The notes beneath the pieces were generated by a model that ran no database searches, was not told the DNA's origin, and worked only from the letters and a program-made list of their open reading frames with translations. The translations under genes were made by a program, and so were the position numbers. DNA of 20,934 bases from JAGVVZ01 sp964372465 (GTDB lineage: Archaea; Aenigmatarchaeota; Aenigmatarchaeia; CG10238-14). Shown here one piece after another: positions 6,632 to 13,619 of the stretch (position 1 is the first letter of the stretch; every line of letters begins with the position of its first letter). The DNA lies in contig CAYJRA010000014.1 of the NCBI GenBank assembly GCA_964372465.1, positions 1 through 20,934 of the forward strand, given 5' to 3'.

Positions 6632-8169
6632 TTTTTCGTCAAACTGTTAATCTTCATTCTTAGCAGATCAAAGCCTGTGATTCCGCTTAGAAACACAGAA
6701 TAGATTTGCTCAGGTGATAAGCCTTTCTGCTGCCCATATTCATACAACTCTTTATATAGAATTTTTCCCCAATGATAGCAGCATTTGAACAATCCTCCTG
6801 TATACCCTGTATAAATTCCTTCAGTTACTTCTGCAACAGCTTCTTGCTGGTTCATACCTATATCTTTATATAAATCCACAGCTTCCTCATATTCCAATCT
6901 TCCTGTATGTATTCCTGTGTCTACTAATAATCTTGTGGCTACCTTTAATGCATGATTTCTTTCCAACAGTTCATCCTTCAGTGTTTCATAGTAACCAATA
7001 TCATGAGCTAAGCAACTTTCAGCAAAGGTTGCAAAACCTTCCGTATTGAAGTTTGTATCAATTCCAGCTCTGACAGGATTATTTCGCGGTTTAGAAAAGT
7101 CATATAAATGGTGACCGCCAGATTCATGTGCTGTAATAAGTTTCACATCTCTTTCTAAATCGTTGTTCTCTTCCGGTTCCCCATCTCTTCTCGGAGTGAT
7201 ATATAAAGTACCTGTCATGCGTCTAAAATCGGGATCATAATGAGCGACTCGTATTATATCCCTCAGCCTAACCGGCGTAAGTTTAACTTGAAATGGATAT
7301 GTTTTTCTATTGCCAACTACATTCTTTAATAAATCTAGAAACCGCTTTGCTTCGGTTCTATAAAGGCTTAAAAGATGCTGGGCATCTGTGCTATTTGTCC
7401 TGTAGTCCTTTAATAAACGTCTCCATCCTTTATTTTGATCGATTTCTCCAGCTGTTTCACCAATCTTATCCAAACACTCATTATATTCAGATAATGCCCA
7501 AGAATACAGATCTTTAGCAACATGTTCTATTCCATAAAGTTTCAAAATCCTTCTTAAAGTACCTTCACCTATACCCAACATTTTTGCTTCTTTGCTTTGC
7601 TCTACAAATTTAATATATTCTCCCAATCTTTCTTTTGCTATTTTTATACGTCTTGGGCTAGCTCTTGATTCATCTAATCCCACTAACAGATCTTTTGCCA
7701 ATAAAAATGCACTTCCTTTTAAAACGGGGTGAAATGCCACACCTAATCCTTCATATTCTTGTAAATAATGTGGTATGCTTCCTACTATCTTATCTGCGTT
7801 TCTAGATCCATTTTCTTCATCAAAATCCAAAGCATTAAAAATACCTCTTATTACAAGTGTTGGGTCTCTCCTATGCATCTTTTTTTGCAGAAACAGGAAA
7901 ATGATTAGTTGAATATTTCTATAAAGCATCTTTAAATCTATTAATGTGTCAACATCCAGTTGGTCTCTAGGGATGCGTGAGAGCCTATCAAGAAATCCCA
8001 TATAATATCTAGCGTCTCCTTCTAAGCCAACAAAAGAGTCTAATCTGTCAATTTTTGGGTTGCCAGCATTGGGAAATGGAGAATCAAAGCCGGAATTCGC
8101 CATTATTGGGCATTTTTCGCCTATTCTTTCAAAATATTTTTCAGCTATATTATATATTGCCCTAGCATA
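6628..8169 (-). CDS. DUF885-like zinc peptidase, 5' end lost in gap
   Basis: A predicted metallopeptidase. Numbering from Met 8103, HESGGH (HExxxH) is at residues 326-331 and is followed by NTEGFATFAE (351-360), whose Glu would be the third zinc ligand. Later blocks RLLVDTGIHTGRLEYEEAVDL and GYTGGLFKCCYHWGKILYKEL match the order of conserved blocks in DUF885 carboxypeptidase-like proteins. The usual DUF885 motif is HExxPGHH, so this copy has one residue fewer between Glu and His. The frame stays open with sensible codons upstream of 8103 (YFERIGEKCPI) up to the N gap, so the true start is inside or beyond the gap and Met 8103 is probably internal. DUF1704-type peptidases, which do use HExxxH, are an alternative. 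No signal peptide is visible in the part present. Confidence 0.75.
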   Translation of the reverse strand, partial: YARAIYNIAEKYFERIGEKCPIMANSGFDSPFPNAGNPKIDRLDSFVGLEGDARYYMGFLDRLSRIPRDQLDVDTLIDLKMLYRNIQLIIFLFLQKKMHRRDPTLVIRGIFNALDFDEENGSRNADKIVGSIPHYLQEYEGLGVAFHPVLKGSAFLLAKDLLVGLDESRASPRRIKIAKERLGEYIKFVEQSKEAKMLGIGEGTLRRILKLYGIEHVAKDLYSWALSEYNECLDKIGETAGEIDQNKGWRRLLKDYRTNSTDAQHLLSLYRTEAKRFLDLLKNVVGNRKTYPFQVKLTPVRLRDIIRVAHYDPDFRRMTGTLYITPRRDGEPEENNDLERDVKLITAHESGGHHLYDFSKPRNNPVRAGIDTNFNTEGFATFAESCLAHDIGYYETLKDELLERNHALKVATRLLVDTGIHTGRLEYEEAVDLYKDIGMNQQEAVAEVTEGIYTGYTGGLFKCCYHWGKILYKELYEYGQQKGLSPEQIYSVFLSGITGFDLLRMKINSLTKN

Positions 8170-8269
8170 NNNNNNNNNNNNNNNNNNNNNNNNNNNNNNN
8201 NNNNNNNNNNNNNNNNNNNNNNNNNNNNNNNNNNNNNNNNNNNNNNNNNNNNNNNNNNNNNNNNNNNNN
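8170..8269. other. Assembly gap of 100 N
   Basis: Exactly 100 N, the conventional placeholder for a scaffold join of unknown size. The order and spacing of the two sides is inferred by the assembler. The 114 bases after it (8270-8383) show no gene. Confidence 0.99.
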
Positions 8270-8383
8270 CATACTCAACCATGTACAAAATAAACAAATT
8301 ACAGATTTAAATCAATCTACCGGATGATTGCTGAAATACCCAGTTTACACTAAAAATAGAAAAGAAAAAAGAAATGAAGCGTC

Positions 8384-8470
8384 TTAACCCCCGAATCCGG
8401 CGGTTACCATTGTCGAAAAAAAGCCGACAATCAAAAGCAAAACTAATACTAACAATGCTTCAAATACCAT
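8384..8470 (-). CDS. 28-residue single-span membrane peptide
   Basis: A tiny open frame starts at ATG 8470 and stops at TAA 8384. The peptide starts MVFEALLVLVLLLIVGFF and ends STMVTAGFGG: one acidic residue followed by a continuous hydrophobic span long enough to cross a membrane, then a small polar, Gly-rich tail. On the same strand CATTTAAAG (TTTAAA at about 8501-8506) would start transcription about 10 bases before the ATG. The near-pure membrane character plus a well-placed promoter argue for a real micro-protein. No family is known to me. Confidence 0.5.
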   Translation of the reverse strand: MVFEALLVLVLLLIVGFFSTMVTAGFGG

Positions 8471-8671
8471 TGTCTCAGATAAACCCTATAGAAAAATAGA
8501 CTTTAAATGTTTTGTATACAGAAGTATATAGTAAATTCTATATTATTTAGTAGTAAAATCTTTCCTATTTTATAGAAATGGGATAATTTATAGCCAAAAA
8601 GTGTTATAATAAGAGTTTTTACTACTATTTGATAGGAAATTATATATATCAAGGGATTACTAGATATACAG
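8471..8671. promoter_or_regulatory. A/T-rich divergent control region with inverted motif copies
   Basis: This 200-base stretch has no gene. It holds TAGTAGTAAA at 8548-8557 and its reverse complement at 8618-8627, 11-bp arms if one extra base is counted. It also has TTTCCTAT near 8561-8568 with its reverse complement ATAGGAAA near 8632-8639. TATATATA at 8641-8648 is the likely TATA box of the 8672 gene. The arrangement resembles paired operator sites. Confidence 0.4.
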
Positions 8672-9298
8672 GTGAATAAAGTGGGAACGCTTTATGAATA
8701 TCTCGTATATAAACCATATGTACTTTTTTCAGGACTATCAGATGGGACATTATACAGAGAGTTTAGAGAATGGATATCAGATGTCTCATCTAGACTACCT
8801 AGTACTTTATATAATGTAAGAGATTTGGCCGAAGAGATTCTACCAGATATAAATGTGCCAATGGTAAAGACAAATGTACAATATGGTCTTCCTTTAACTG
8901 ATACAGGTTTGATTGAAAGGCAGATTTTGGATCTTTTGAATCTAGAAGATGCTATAATCAGATCCGTATCAAAAGAGAGAGTTGGCTATGCCCTAAAACA
9001 TGCTACAGATAGGGACAAGAACAGTGATCTATGTGAATATAAGTTTGGAGATAACGAGGATAGACCTCTCCCCCAAAATGTAACTTGGGGAACATATATT
9101 CCCGTTAATAAAAACAACGATTTCTCACAACATGCGCTTTTGGGGTATTTGAAATCAGAAGGAGACATATTGGCCGTATTACTTGTATATGATCCACAAA
9201 AATTAAAAAGAACTGGTGTGTCTAGATATGAATTTGGTTTTTGGAGAAGAGATTCATTAAAAGCTATTGTTTACCTAACAAAAGAGAACTCTAATTAA
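8672..9298 (+). CDS. Unknown 208-residue protein
   Basis: Not recognised. It is soluble with mixed helix and strand and no signal peptide. Residues 20-110 are largely helical, and the C-terminal half alternates hydrophobic strands (GDILAVLLVYD, RYEFGFWRR, LKAIVYLT). Start choice is open: GTG 8672 lies about 27 bases after the TATATATA box, fitting a leaderless mRNA, while GTG 8681 has GGTGA (8671-8675) five bases before it, fitting a ribosome site. Both are in frame and differ by three residues. Its 3' end overlaps the convergent gene by 8 bases. Inverted copies of a promoter motif upstream suggest regulation. Confidence 0.7.
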   Translation: MNKVGTLYEYLVYKPYVLFSGLSDGTLYREFREWISDVSSRLPSTLYNVRDLAEEILPDINVPMVKTNVQYGLPLTDTGLIERQILDLLNLEDAIIRSVSKERVGYALKHATDRDKNSDLCEYKFGDNEDRPLPQNVTWGTYIPVNKNNDFSQHALLGYLKSEGDILAVLLVYDPQKLKRTGVSRYEFGFWRRDSLKAIVYLTKENSN

Positions 9299-9899
9299 CT
9301 TCGTGCACTTCTATAGTATGGCTTAAATCGCAGCCCGGAACAGATACGGTAATATTTGTCACATTTTTACCCATGCCAAAAATATCAAACCTCTCTGTCT
9401 CTCTTGGCTCCACTGTCAAGTTATAGAATGACTTAACTTCCTGCTCGCTGCCTTTATGCATGGTTAAATCATAGTTATATATCCAAGACGAGCCTACATT
9501 CTGGAAATAGACTGTTAGGTTGCCTGCCTTATATCCATAAGATTTGATCCTGAATCTGGTTATCCTACAATCATATTTAGCAGCTAAAGTGGTCGTTGAC
9601 TCTGTTTGGTCAGTTTCCTTCTCTTCTCCACCTGGTAAAGTAGTTGTTTCCTTTGCTCTGTGTGCATCCTTGGCATGGCATCCTATATCTAGACACATAG
9701 GACAAGAAGATCCGACCTCACACTGGCTTGGACAATTATCGTGCCTGAATTTGTGGCAATATTCCTCTGTAAACGGTAATAGAGTTGTGGTTGTCGATGC
9801 CGGTTCTATTCCCATTTGCTTGTAATTATTCACTATAAAAATAGCTATCAATACAGCCGAAATCATTATACCAAGCAGCAAATAATCTTTCTTAACCAT
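9291..9899 (-). CDS. Membrane-anchored Cys-rich surface protein
   Basis: A 202-residue protein with an N-terminal basic start (MVKKDY) and one hydrophobic span (about residues 6-24) that acts as signal-anchor, so the rest is outside. Then come a Thr-rich linker (ASTTTTLL), a Cys cluster of six Cys in about 30 residues (48-78), a second Thr-rich and acidic linker (TTTLPGGEEKETDQTESTTT), and a beta-sandwich-like C-terminal domain with two further Cys and several N-glycosylation sequons. Such Thr linkers are common in anchored surface proteins of small-genome archaea. I use ATG 9899 rather than the in-frame TTG 9902: TTATTTAA near 9921-9928 lies about 26 bases upstream, indicating a leaderless mRNA. 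The Cys cluster may bind metal or form disulfides. Function unknown. Confidence 0.75.
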   Translation of the reverse strand: MVKKDYLLLGIMISAVLIAIFIVNNYKQMGIEPASTTTTLLPFTEEYCHKFRHDNCPSQCEVGSSCPMCLDIGCHAKDAHRAKETTTLPGGEEKETDQTESTTTLAAKYDCRITRFRIKSYGYKAGNLTVYFQNVGSSWIYNYDLTMHKGSEQEVKSFYNLTVEPRETERFDIFGMGKNVTNITVSVPGCDLSHTIEVHEVN

Positions 9900-9902
9900 C
9901 AA

Positions 9903-10173
9903 CAGAAGTATGGTTTTTGTTTATTTAATTTTTTCCTCTACCAGGAGAAATCACCTTGTTATTTATGCTAGGAGAAACAGGCAATTTACCCTTTTCCGAG
10001 ATAAAAAATTACAATAAAACATTTCCTCTCCTCTGCAACGGGTTAGGATTGAACAACAAGGACTAAGCGTCGCCTCAAAGCATGCCCAAGGAAACAAGTA
10101 ATCTATCGCTACATCGCGCCCCCAATTATTTCTTGTACCGCTACGATACTAAAAGTTTCAAGAACTATGGTAA
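9903..10173. other. Intergenic stretch, no gene seen
   Basis: About 270 bases between the anchored protein gene promoter and vapC. Only very short frames are present and no RNA fold stands out. The first 25 bases hold the promoter of the gene ending at 9291. Confidence 0.5.
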
Positions 10174-10569
10174 TTATCTGAGTAACATCACTTTCAGGCT
10201 AGGAACTTTTCTAAAATCCTTTGCATTGTCCGTCAAAACACTGGCGCCAACATCTAATGCTTGCTCTGCGATGATGGCGTCATTTATTCGTACCTGTCTG
10301 TCTTTTGCTAGTTGAAGCGCTTTCCTCAGTGTTTGCGAGTCCGTCGGAATATAAACAACGTCTGTAGAGTCCAATATCTTGGTCACTCGTAACAACGCTT
10401 GACTCCGATCAAGCAGAACACTAAGTTTGTGGAATACCTCTGATATAACAACAACATTTGTTGCGATACCACCTTCTCTTATTTCTCTAATCTTCACCCT
10501 GGCGATTGGATGTTCTGGATAGTTTTCCATGCTCAAAAATATCCAAATATTAGAATCTACGAAAATCAT
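10174..10569 (-). CDS. vapC: VapC-type PIN-domain toxin ribonuclease
   Basis: A 131-residue PIN-domain nuclease, the toxin of a VapBC pair; such toxins cut RNA with magnesium held by a cluster of acidic residues. The acidic positions are visible: Asp in IFVDSN near residue 5, Glu in VISEVF near residue 43, and Asp residues in INDAIIAEQA and LTDNAKDF in the C-terminal third. Length is typical. I start at ATG 10569, which overlaps the vapB stop as ATGA, rather than the in-frame GTG 10578. It is made together with VapB. Target RNA cannot be told. Confidence 0.9.
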   Translation of the reverse strand: MIFVDSNIWIFLSMENYPEHPIARVKIREIREGGIATNVVVISEVFHKLSVLLDRSQALLRVTKILDSTDVVYIPTDSQTLRKALQLAKDRQVRINDAIIAEQALDVGASVLTDNAKDFRKVPSLKVMLLR

Positions 10570-10826
10570 GGAAGCCACATCTCATCTTCCATTTTTTCTA
10601 GATCTATCTTTTTCAGTTTCTTTGGGTCTGCCCGTGTAGGATGCTCAAGAAGCCAAGTCAGTGAATCTGCCTTTCTTCTATCAGCTCTTGCGAGCAGGGG
10701 CGTTATAATAATTCGATTGCGTTCTAGTGTTACGCCTACAGGCATTTTTGGGAATATATTTACTTTCTTTCTGACTTCCTTCGGTATAGTAACCCTCCAT
10801 TTTTCATCTATTGTTTCCACTTTCAT
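10566..10826 (-). CDS. vapB: VapB-type AbrB-fold antitoxin
   Basis: An antitoxin of the SpoVT/AbrB swapped-hairpin family: the first 45 residues carry the pattern VETIDEKWRVTIPKEVRKKV, followed by a strand-rich IIITP segment. The C-terminal half (about residues 50-86) is charged and Trp-containing (SLTWLLEHP, EDEMWLP), as expected for the tail that binds and blocks the toxin. I start at ATG 10826 because GGTGAT lies three bases upstream; the in-frame GTG 10838 lies upstream of that site. VapB-VapC complexes usually repress their own promoter, and a palindrome lies at the predicted transcript start. Confidence 0.88.
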   Translation of the reverse strand: MKVETIDEKWRVTIPKEVRKKVNIFPKMPVGVTLERNRIIITPLLARADRRKADSLTWLLEHPTRADPKKLKKIDLEKMEDEMWLP

Positions 10827-10833
10827 TACATCA

Positions 10834-10849
10834 CCCACATAAACGTGGG
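10834..10849. promoter_or_regulatory. Candidate VapB operator palindrome
   Basis: CCCAC-ATAAAC-GTGGG, a perfect 5-bp inverted repeat, overlaps the predicted transcript start (about 10836) of vapBC, 8 bases before the vapB ATG. The matching TATA-like box is ATTAAAA near 10859-10865. Confidence 0.5.
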
Positions 10850-10870
10850 AATAAGAATATTAAAAGCTAT

Positions 10871-10943
10871 CGCAATTCCACATGTTTGGTCTTAGCTCTG
10901 TGAACGGAGGATGATAATGCTTTGTCTGTCATATGGAATTACG
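10871..10943 (-). repeat. 14-bp inverted repeat forming a minus-strand RNA hairpin
   Basis: The arms CGCAATTCCACATG (10871-10884) and CATATGGAATTACG (10930-10943) are inverted copies with two differences. Read as minus-strand RNA, both differences become G-U pairs, so all 14 positions pair; read as plus-strand RNA they would be C-A mismatches. The loop is 45 bases. It lies just upstream of the vapBC promoter and could be a transcript end, a small RNA or the remains of a mobile element. Confidence 0.4.
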
Positions 10944-11100
10944 TAAGTGGATCATAGACATTCCCGCTTTAATTCCTCTCCTCGGCTTTTTAAGGCTCTC
11001 TTCATTAAATCAAGTCGCCCATCAATCTTCATCGGATTTGAGGCTTTGATTAAAAGATAAAAAACCAGATTTTTAAATGAAGCATATACTTGAGATAGAA
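10944..11100. other. Intergenic stretch, no supported gene
   Basis: Only short frames occur, the longest sensible one being a 38-codon plus-strand frame at 10933-11049 without a ribosome site. I see no RNA gene. Confidence 0.4.
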
Positions 11101-11217
11101 TTACATTACCACTTCATACTCAACAGGATCTTTTTTTCCAACATCTTCAAATGCTTTTAATCGGAGTTTACAGGCATCGCATTTTCCGCATGCTTTTTTT
11201 CTGCCGTTATAGCACCT
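11101..11217 (-). pseudogene. queC: C-terminal remnant of queC
   Basis: On the minus strand this frame reads CYNGRKKACGKCDACKLRL and then KAFEDVGKKDPVEYEVV to a stop at 11101. That is the C-terminus of QueC, the 7-cyano-7-deazaguanine synthase that supplies the precursor of archaeosine: the zinc-binding Cys set C...CGxCxxC, the R-L-K-A-F helix and the closing DP-x-x-Y are all diagnostic. QueC is normally about 220 residues, and only the last 37 or so remain. An in-frame stop (11218-11220) lies right upstream and there is no start codon, so it cannot be translated as a protein. A complete copy may exist elsewhere in the genome. Confidence 0.8.
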
Positions 11218-11356
11218 TCATTTCAACTCAATTCTGGAAGAAATAAGGGAAAAATTTTCTGATTCAATACAGGGTTTTGAGTCGTTATTATTATTGGAAG
11301 AATGCAAATTTACTTGCTTCTGTGATTCTTACTATGATTTGGTCAAAGATGAGTGA
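11213..11356 (+). pseudogene. C-terminal remnant of a plus-strand gene, possibly Lrp-like
   Basis: A protein-like open stretch of 47 residues without start codon ends at TGA 11354-11356. It reads HFNSILEEIREKFSDSIQGF, then ESLLLLEECKFTCF. The pattern of an amphipathic helix followed by LLLLEE-x-KF resembles the end of archaeal Lrp/AsnC-type regulators, but this is a weak resemblance. It begins at the same point where the queC remnant breaks off, so both look truncated by one event. Confidence 0.35.
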
Positions 11357-11410
11357 ATACATTCGCAGTAATTCGAGTCCAACATTTCCTGTACAAAACA
11401 TTTAAATGGA

Positions 11411-11788
11411 TTGGAAACGGTAATTGTTGAAAGTGAAAGTGATGCCAATCCAAGACGAAAGCTGAAAGGCAACGGTTTTCTATCTAGCCCTAACTATACT
11501 CAATTATTGCTGTGTTTAGAAAGAATACTGGCAGAGAGACTCACGAAAAAACAAAAATTGATATTGCTTGATTTGGAATGCAATAACTATGAAAACATAA
11601 CTTCATTTACGGAGAGTTTGTCCTATCAACTAAAATGCTCAAAATCGTGCATATGGAACAATCTGAATTCTTTGAAAAGATGCAGATTAATCGAAAACGA
11701 AAGAGACAGGCCCGTGAAATTGTCTGGATTATACATGCAAATAAAGAGTGAAACGATAAAACCAAAGATTGAAAAATCTTCAGAATAA
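11411..11788 (+). CDS. Winged-helix DNA-binding protein, start uncertain
   Basis: A small basic protein with a helix-turn-helix. Residues about 38-60 form a helix (LAERLTKKQKLILLDLE), 62-90 carry the recognition unit (SLSYQLKCSKSCIWNNLNSL), and the following RLIEND-like wing region leads to VKLSGLYMQI. This is the layout of archaeal winged-helix regulators. The start is unclear: TTG 11411 opens the frame, but the TTTAAA at 11401-11406 would start transcription near 11430, inside the frame, and no ATG is available in its first third. Either the box is not used, or a change has removed the true start. It is followed after 19 bases by aspS, so the two are probably co-transcribed. Confidence 0.6.
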   Translation: METVIVESESDANPRRKLKGNGFLSSPNYTQLLLCLERILAERLTKKQKLILLDLECNNYENITSFTESLSYQLKCSKSCIWNNLNSLKRCRLIENERDRPVKLSGLYMQIKSETIKPKIEKSSE

Positions 11789-11807
11789 AAATTAATGAGG
11801 TGTGAAT

Positions 11808-13073
11808 ATGGAAGTAAATGGCTTTGTGGATGAAGTAAGAAATCTGGGCGGATTGAAATTCATTAAACTGAACACAGCTGGGGGCTATTTACAAGTCACA
11901 GTGCACAAGAAAGAGGTGAGCAAAGATGTGCTTGACAAAGTGGAAAAAATGACCAGGCAATCGGTCATTTCCGTTCATGGAAAACTCCAGAAAAACAAAG
12001 AAGCTCCTGGAGGACAGGAAATTATTCCAGAAAAAATAGAGATCCTTTCATTATCGGAAACGCCACTGCCGTTAGATCCATCTGGGAAGACGCCCGCCGA
12101 GCTGGATACCAGATTGGACTGGAGGCCTCTAGATCTTCGCTCGCCAAGAAACAGAGCCATAATGAGAATACAGTCAAAAGTAGTTGAGGGTATGGAAGAA
12201 TACTTAAGGAAGGAAGGCTTCACTCAAGTCTTTACCCCATGCATTATCGGAGCCGCATCAGAAGGAGGATCGGAAGTTTTCTCGGTGACATATTTTGATA
12301 AAGAAGCTTTCTTGAGGCAAGATCCGCAGTTGCACAGAGAATTGACAATAGTTGGCGGCATACCTAAAATATTTGATATAGGGCCGAGTTGGAGAGCCGA
12401 GCTCAGTCATACGATAAGGCATACCTGCGAGCATAGGGGCTGTGCTGTTGAACTATCCTACATAAAAGATGAAAGAGATACGATGAGGGTAGAGGAGCAG
12501 CTCGTGGTTAACGCATTCAAAAAGGTTGAAAAGGAATGCAAGGAAGATCTTGAAATTCTGGGCAAAAAACTGGAAATTCCGAAAACACCGTTTCCCGAAT
12601 TGAAGTTCCCTGAAATTTACGATGTCTTGGATGGCTTTGGAAAGAAGTACAAAAGAGGAGAAGAGGATTATGACAGAGAAAGCGAAATGCTATTATGGGA
12701 GTATGTGAAAAAAAAGTATGGAAGTGATTTCTTCTTTGTAAACAGATTTCCATTTGCTGTCAAACCATTCTATGTCATGCGTGTTGACGAGGATCCAACA
12801 TGGGCCAGAAGCGTGGATATGATCTATAAAGGGATAGAGCTAAGCTCGGGCGGACAGAGAGAGCATAGATATGACAAGCTTATGGAACAAGTAAAATTGA
12901 AAGGTTTGCTGCCCGAAAGTGTTGAATGGTTTACAAAATACTTTAAATACGGCTCGCCGCCAATGGGTGGATTTTGCATAGGTATTGAGAGACTGGTAAT
13001 GCAGATGCTGGATATCAAAAATATCAGAGAAGTCATGCTGTTCCCGAGAACGCCTGAGAGATTGTTGCCTTAA
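11808..13073 (+). CDS. aspS: Aspartyl-tRNA synthetase, archaeal type
   Basis: Attaches aspartate to tRNA in the cytoplasm. A class II synthetase of 421 residues: an N-terminal tRNA-binding OB fold (1-85), then the catalytic domain with motif 2 around WRAELSHTIRH (195-205) and motif 3 GGFCIGIERL (387-396), closing with LFPRTPERLLP. I use ATG 11808, which has GAGGTG five bases upstream, not the in-frame GTG 11802. The N-terminus begins right at the first OB strand, somewhat shorter than usual. The motif 2 region (CEHRGCAVELSYI) departs from the usual RHL-x-E-x-x-SID-x-EM. An APGG loop (66-69) has Pro where discriminating archaeal enzymes carry Lys, suggesting that it also charges tRNA-Asn. Confidence 0.95.
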   Translation: MEVNGFVDEVRNLGGLKFIKLNTAGGYLQVTVHKKEVSKDVLDKVEKMTRQSVISVHGKLQKNKEAPGGQEIIPEKIEILSLSETPLPLDPSGKTPAELDTRLDWRPLDLRSPRNRAIMRIQSKVVEGMEEYLRKEGFTQVFTPCIIGAASEGGSEVFSVTYFDKEAFLRQDPQLHRELTIVGGIPKIFDIGPSWRAELSHTIRHTCEHRGCAVELSYIKDERDTMRVEEQLVVNAFKKVEKECKEDLEILGKKLEIPKTPFPELKFPEIYDVLDGFGKKYKRGEEDYDRESEMLLWEYVKKKYGSDFFFVNRFPFAVKPFYVMRVDEDPTWARSVDMIYKGIELSSGGQREHRYDKLMEQVKLKGLLPESVEWFTKYFKYGSPPMGGFCIGIERLVMQMLDIKNIREVMLFPRTPERLLP

Positions 13074-13214
13074 CTGTTATTACTATAAAATAGTTAACTG
13101 TAAAGTTAGCGTCAGGCAAATGTAGCAGTTTAATCATTTCTTCTGAGAAGGGTTTTTTGAGCAAGGATGTCATTTTCCGTAGTTTTAATAAAGCAAGTCA
13201 AATATTCTATATTT

Positions 13215-13619
13215 ATGGCCGACAATTTGACAATTGAGCAAAGAAGTAGAACAATGTCAAGAATCAGGAGCAAATGGACAACTCAAGAAAAAAAGATACA
13301 TGCCTATTTGAAGGGGAATAAAGTTAAGCATAAAATGCATCCCAGAATAGCGGGAAATCCAGACTTAATTTTTGAAAATACAAAAACTGCTGTTTTTCTG
13401 CATGGTTGCTTTTGGCACAAATGTCCAAAGTGCTATATAAAACCAAAAACAAATAAGAGATATTGGCTTCCGAAAATAGATGCAAATGCGAAAAGAGATC
13501 GAAAAAATAACAAAATACTTAAAAAAGAGGGCTATAAAGTAGTAAGAATATGGGAGCATGAGGCAAAGAGAAACATTAAAAAGGTATTAAAGAGGCTATT
13601 AGAATATGAAACAAAATGA
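13215..13619 (+). CDS. vsr: Very short patch repair endonuclease Vsr
   Basis: Vsr nicks DNA next to T:G mismatches formed when 5-methylcytosine deaminates, starting repair, and usually travels with a C5-cytosine methyltransferase, as here. The protein (134 residues) opens with the typical EQRSRTMSRIRSK, has the catalytic Asp in AGNPDLIF (residue 50), the His/Cys set in FLHGCFWHKCPKC (61-73) and KIDANAKRDRKNN. The late zinc ligand position reads IWEHEA (His for the Cys of the E. coli enzyme), still able to bind zinc. I start at ATG 13215, 26 bases after TTTTAATAAAG (13185-13195), as a leaderless mRNA; the longer frame from 13167 would start before that transcript. Its end overlaps the next gene by 14 bases. 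Confidence 0.93.
   Translation: MADNLTIEQRSRTMSRIRSKWTTQEKKIHAYLKGNKVKHKMHPRIAGNPDLIFENTKTAVFLHGCFWHKCPKCYIKPKTNKRYWLPKIDANAKRDRKNNKILKKEGYKVVRIWEHEAKRNIKKVLKRLLEYETK

Noticed and set aside
8060..8293. Plus-strand frame running through the N gap
   Set aside because: It is made mostly of N and lies antisense to the peptidase gene.
10914..10940. 8-codon frame behind a strong GGAGGATGAT site
   Set aside because: The ribosome-like site is good, but the peptide is only eight residues and lies in the loop of an inverted repeat; kept only as a note in the hairpin finding.
10933..11049. 38-codon plus-strand frame with hydrophobic centre
   Set aside because: No ribosome site or TATA box at the right distance and no family resemblance; too short to support.
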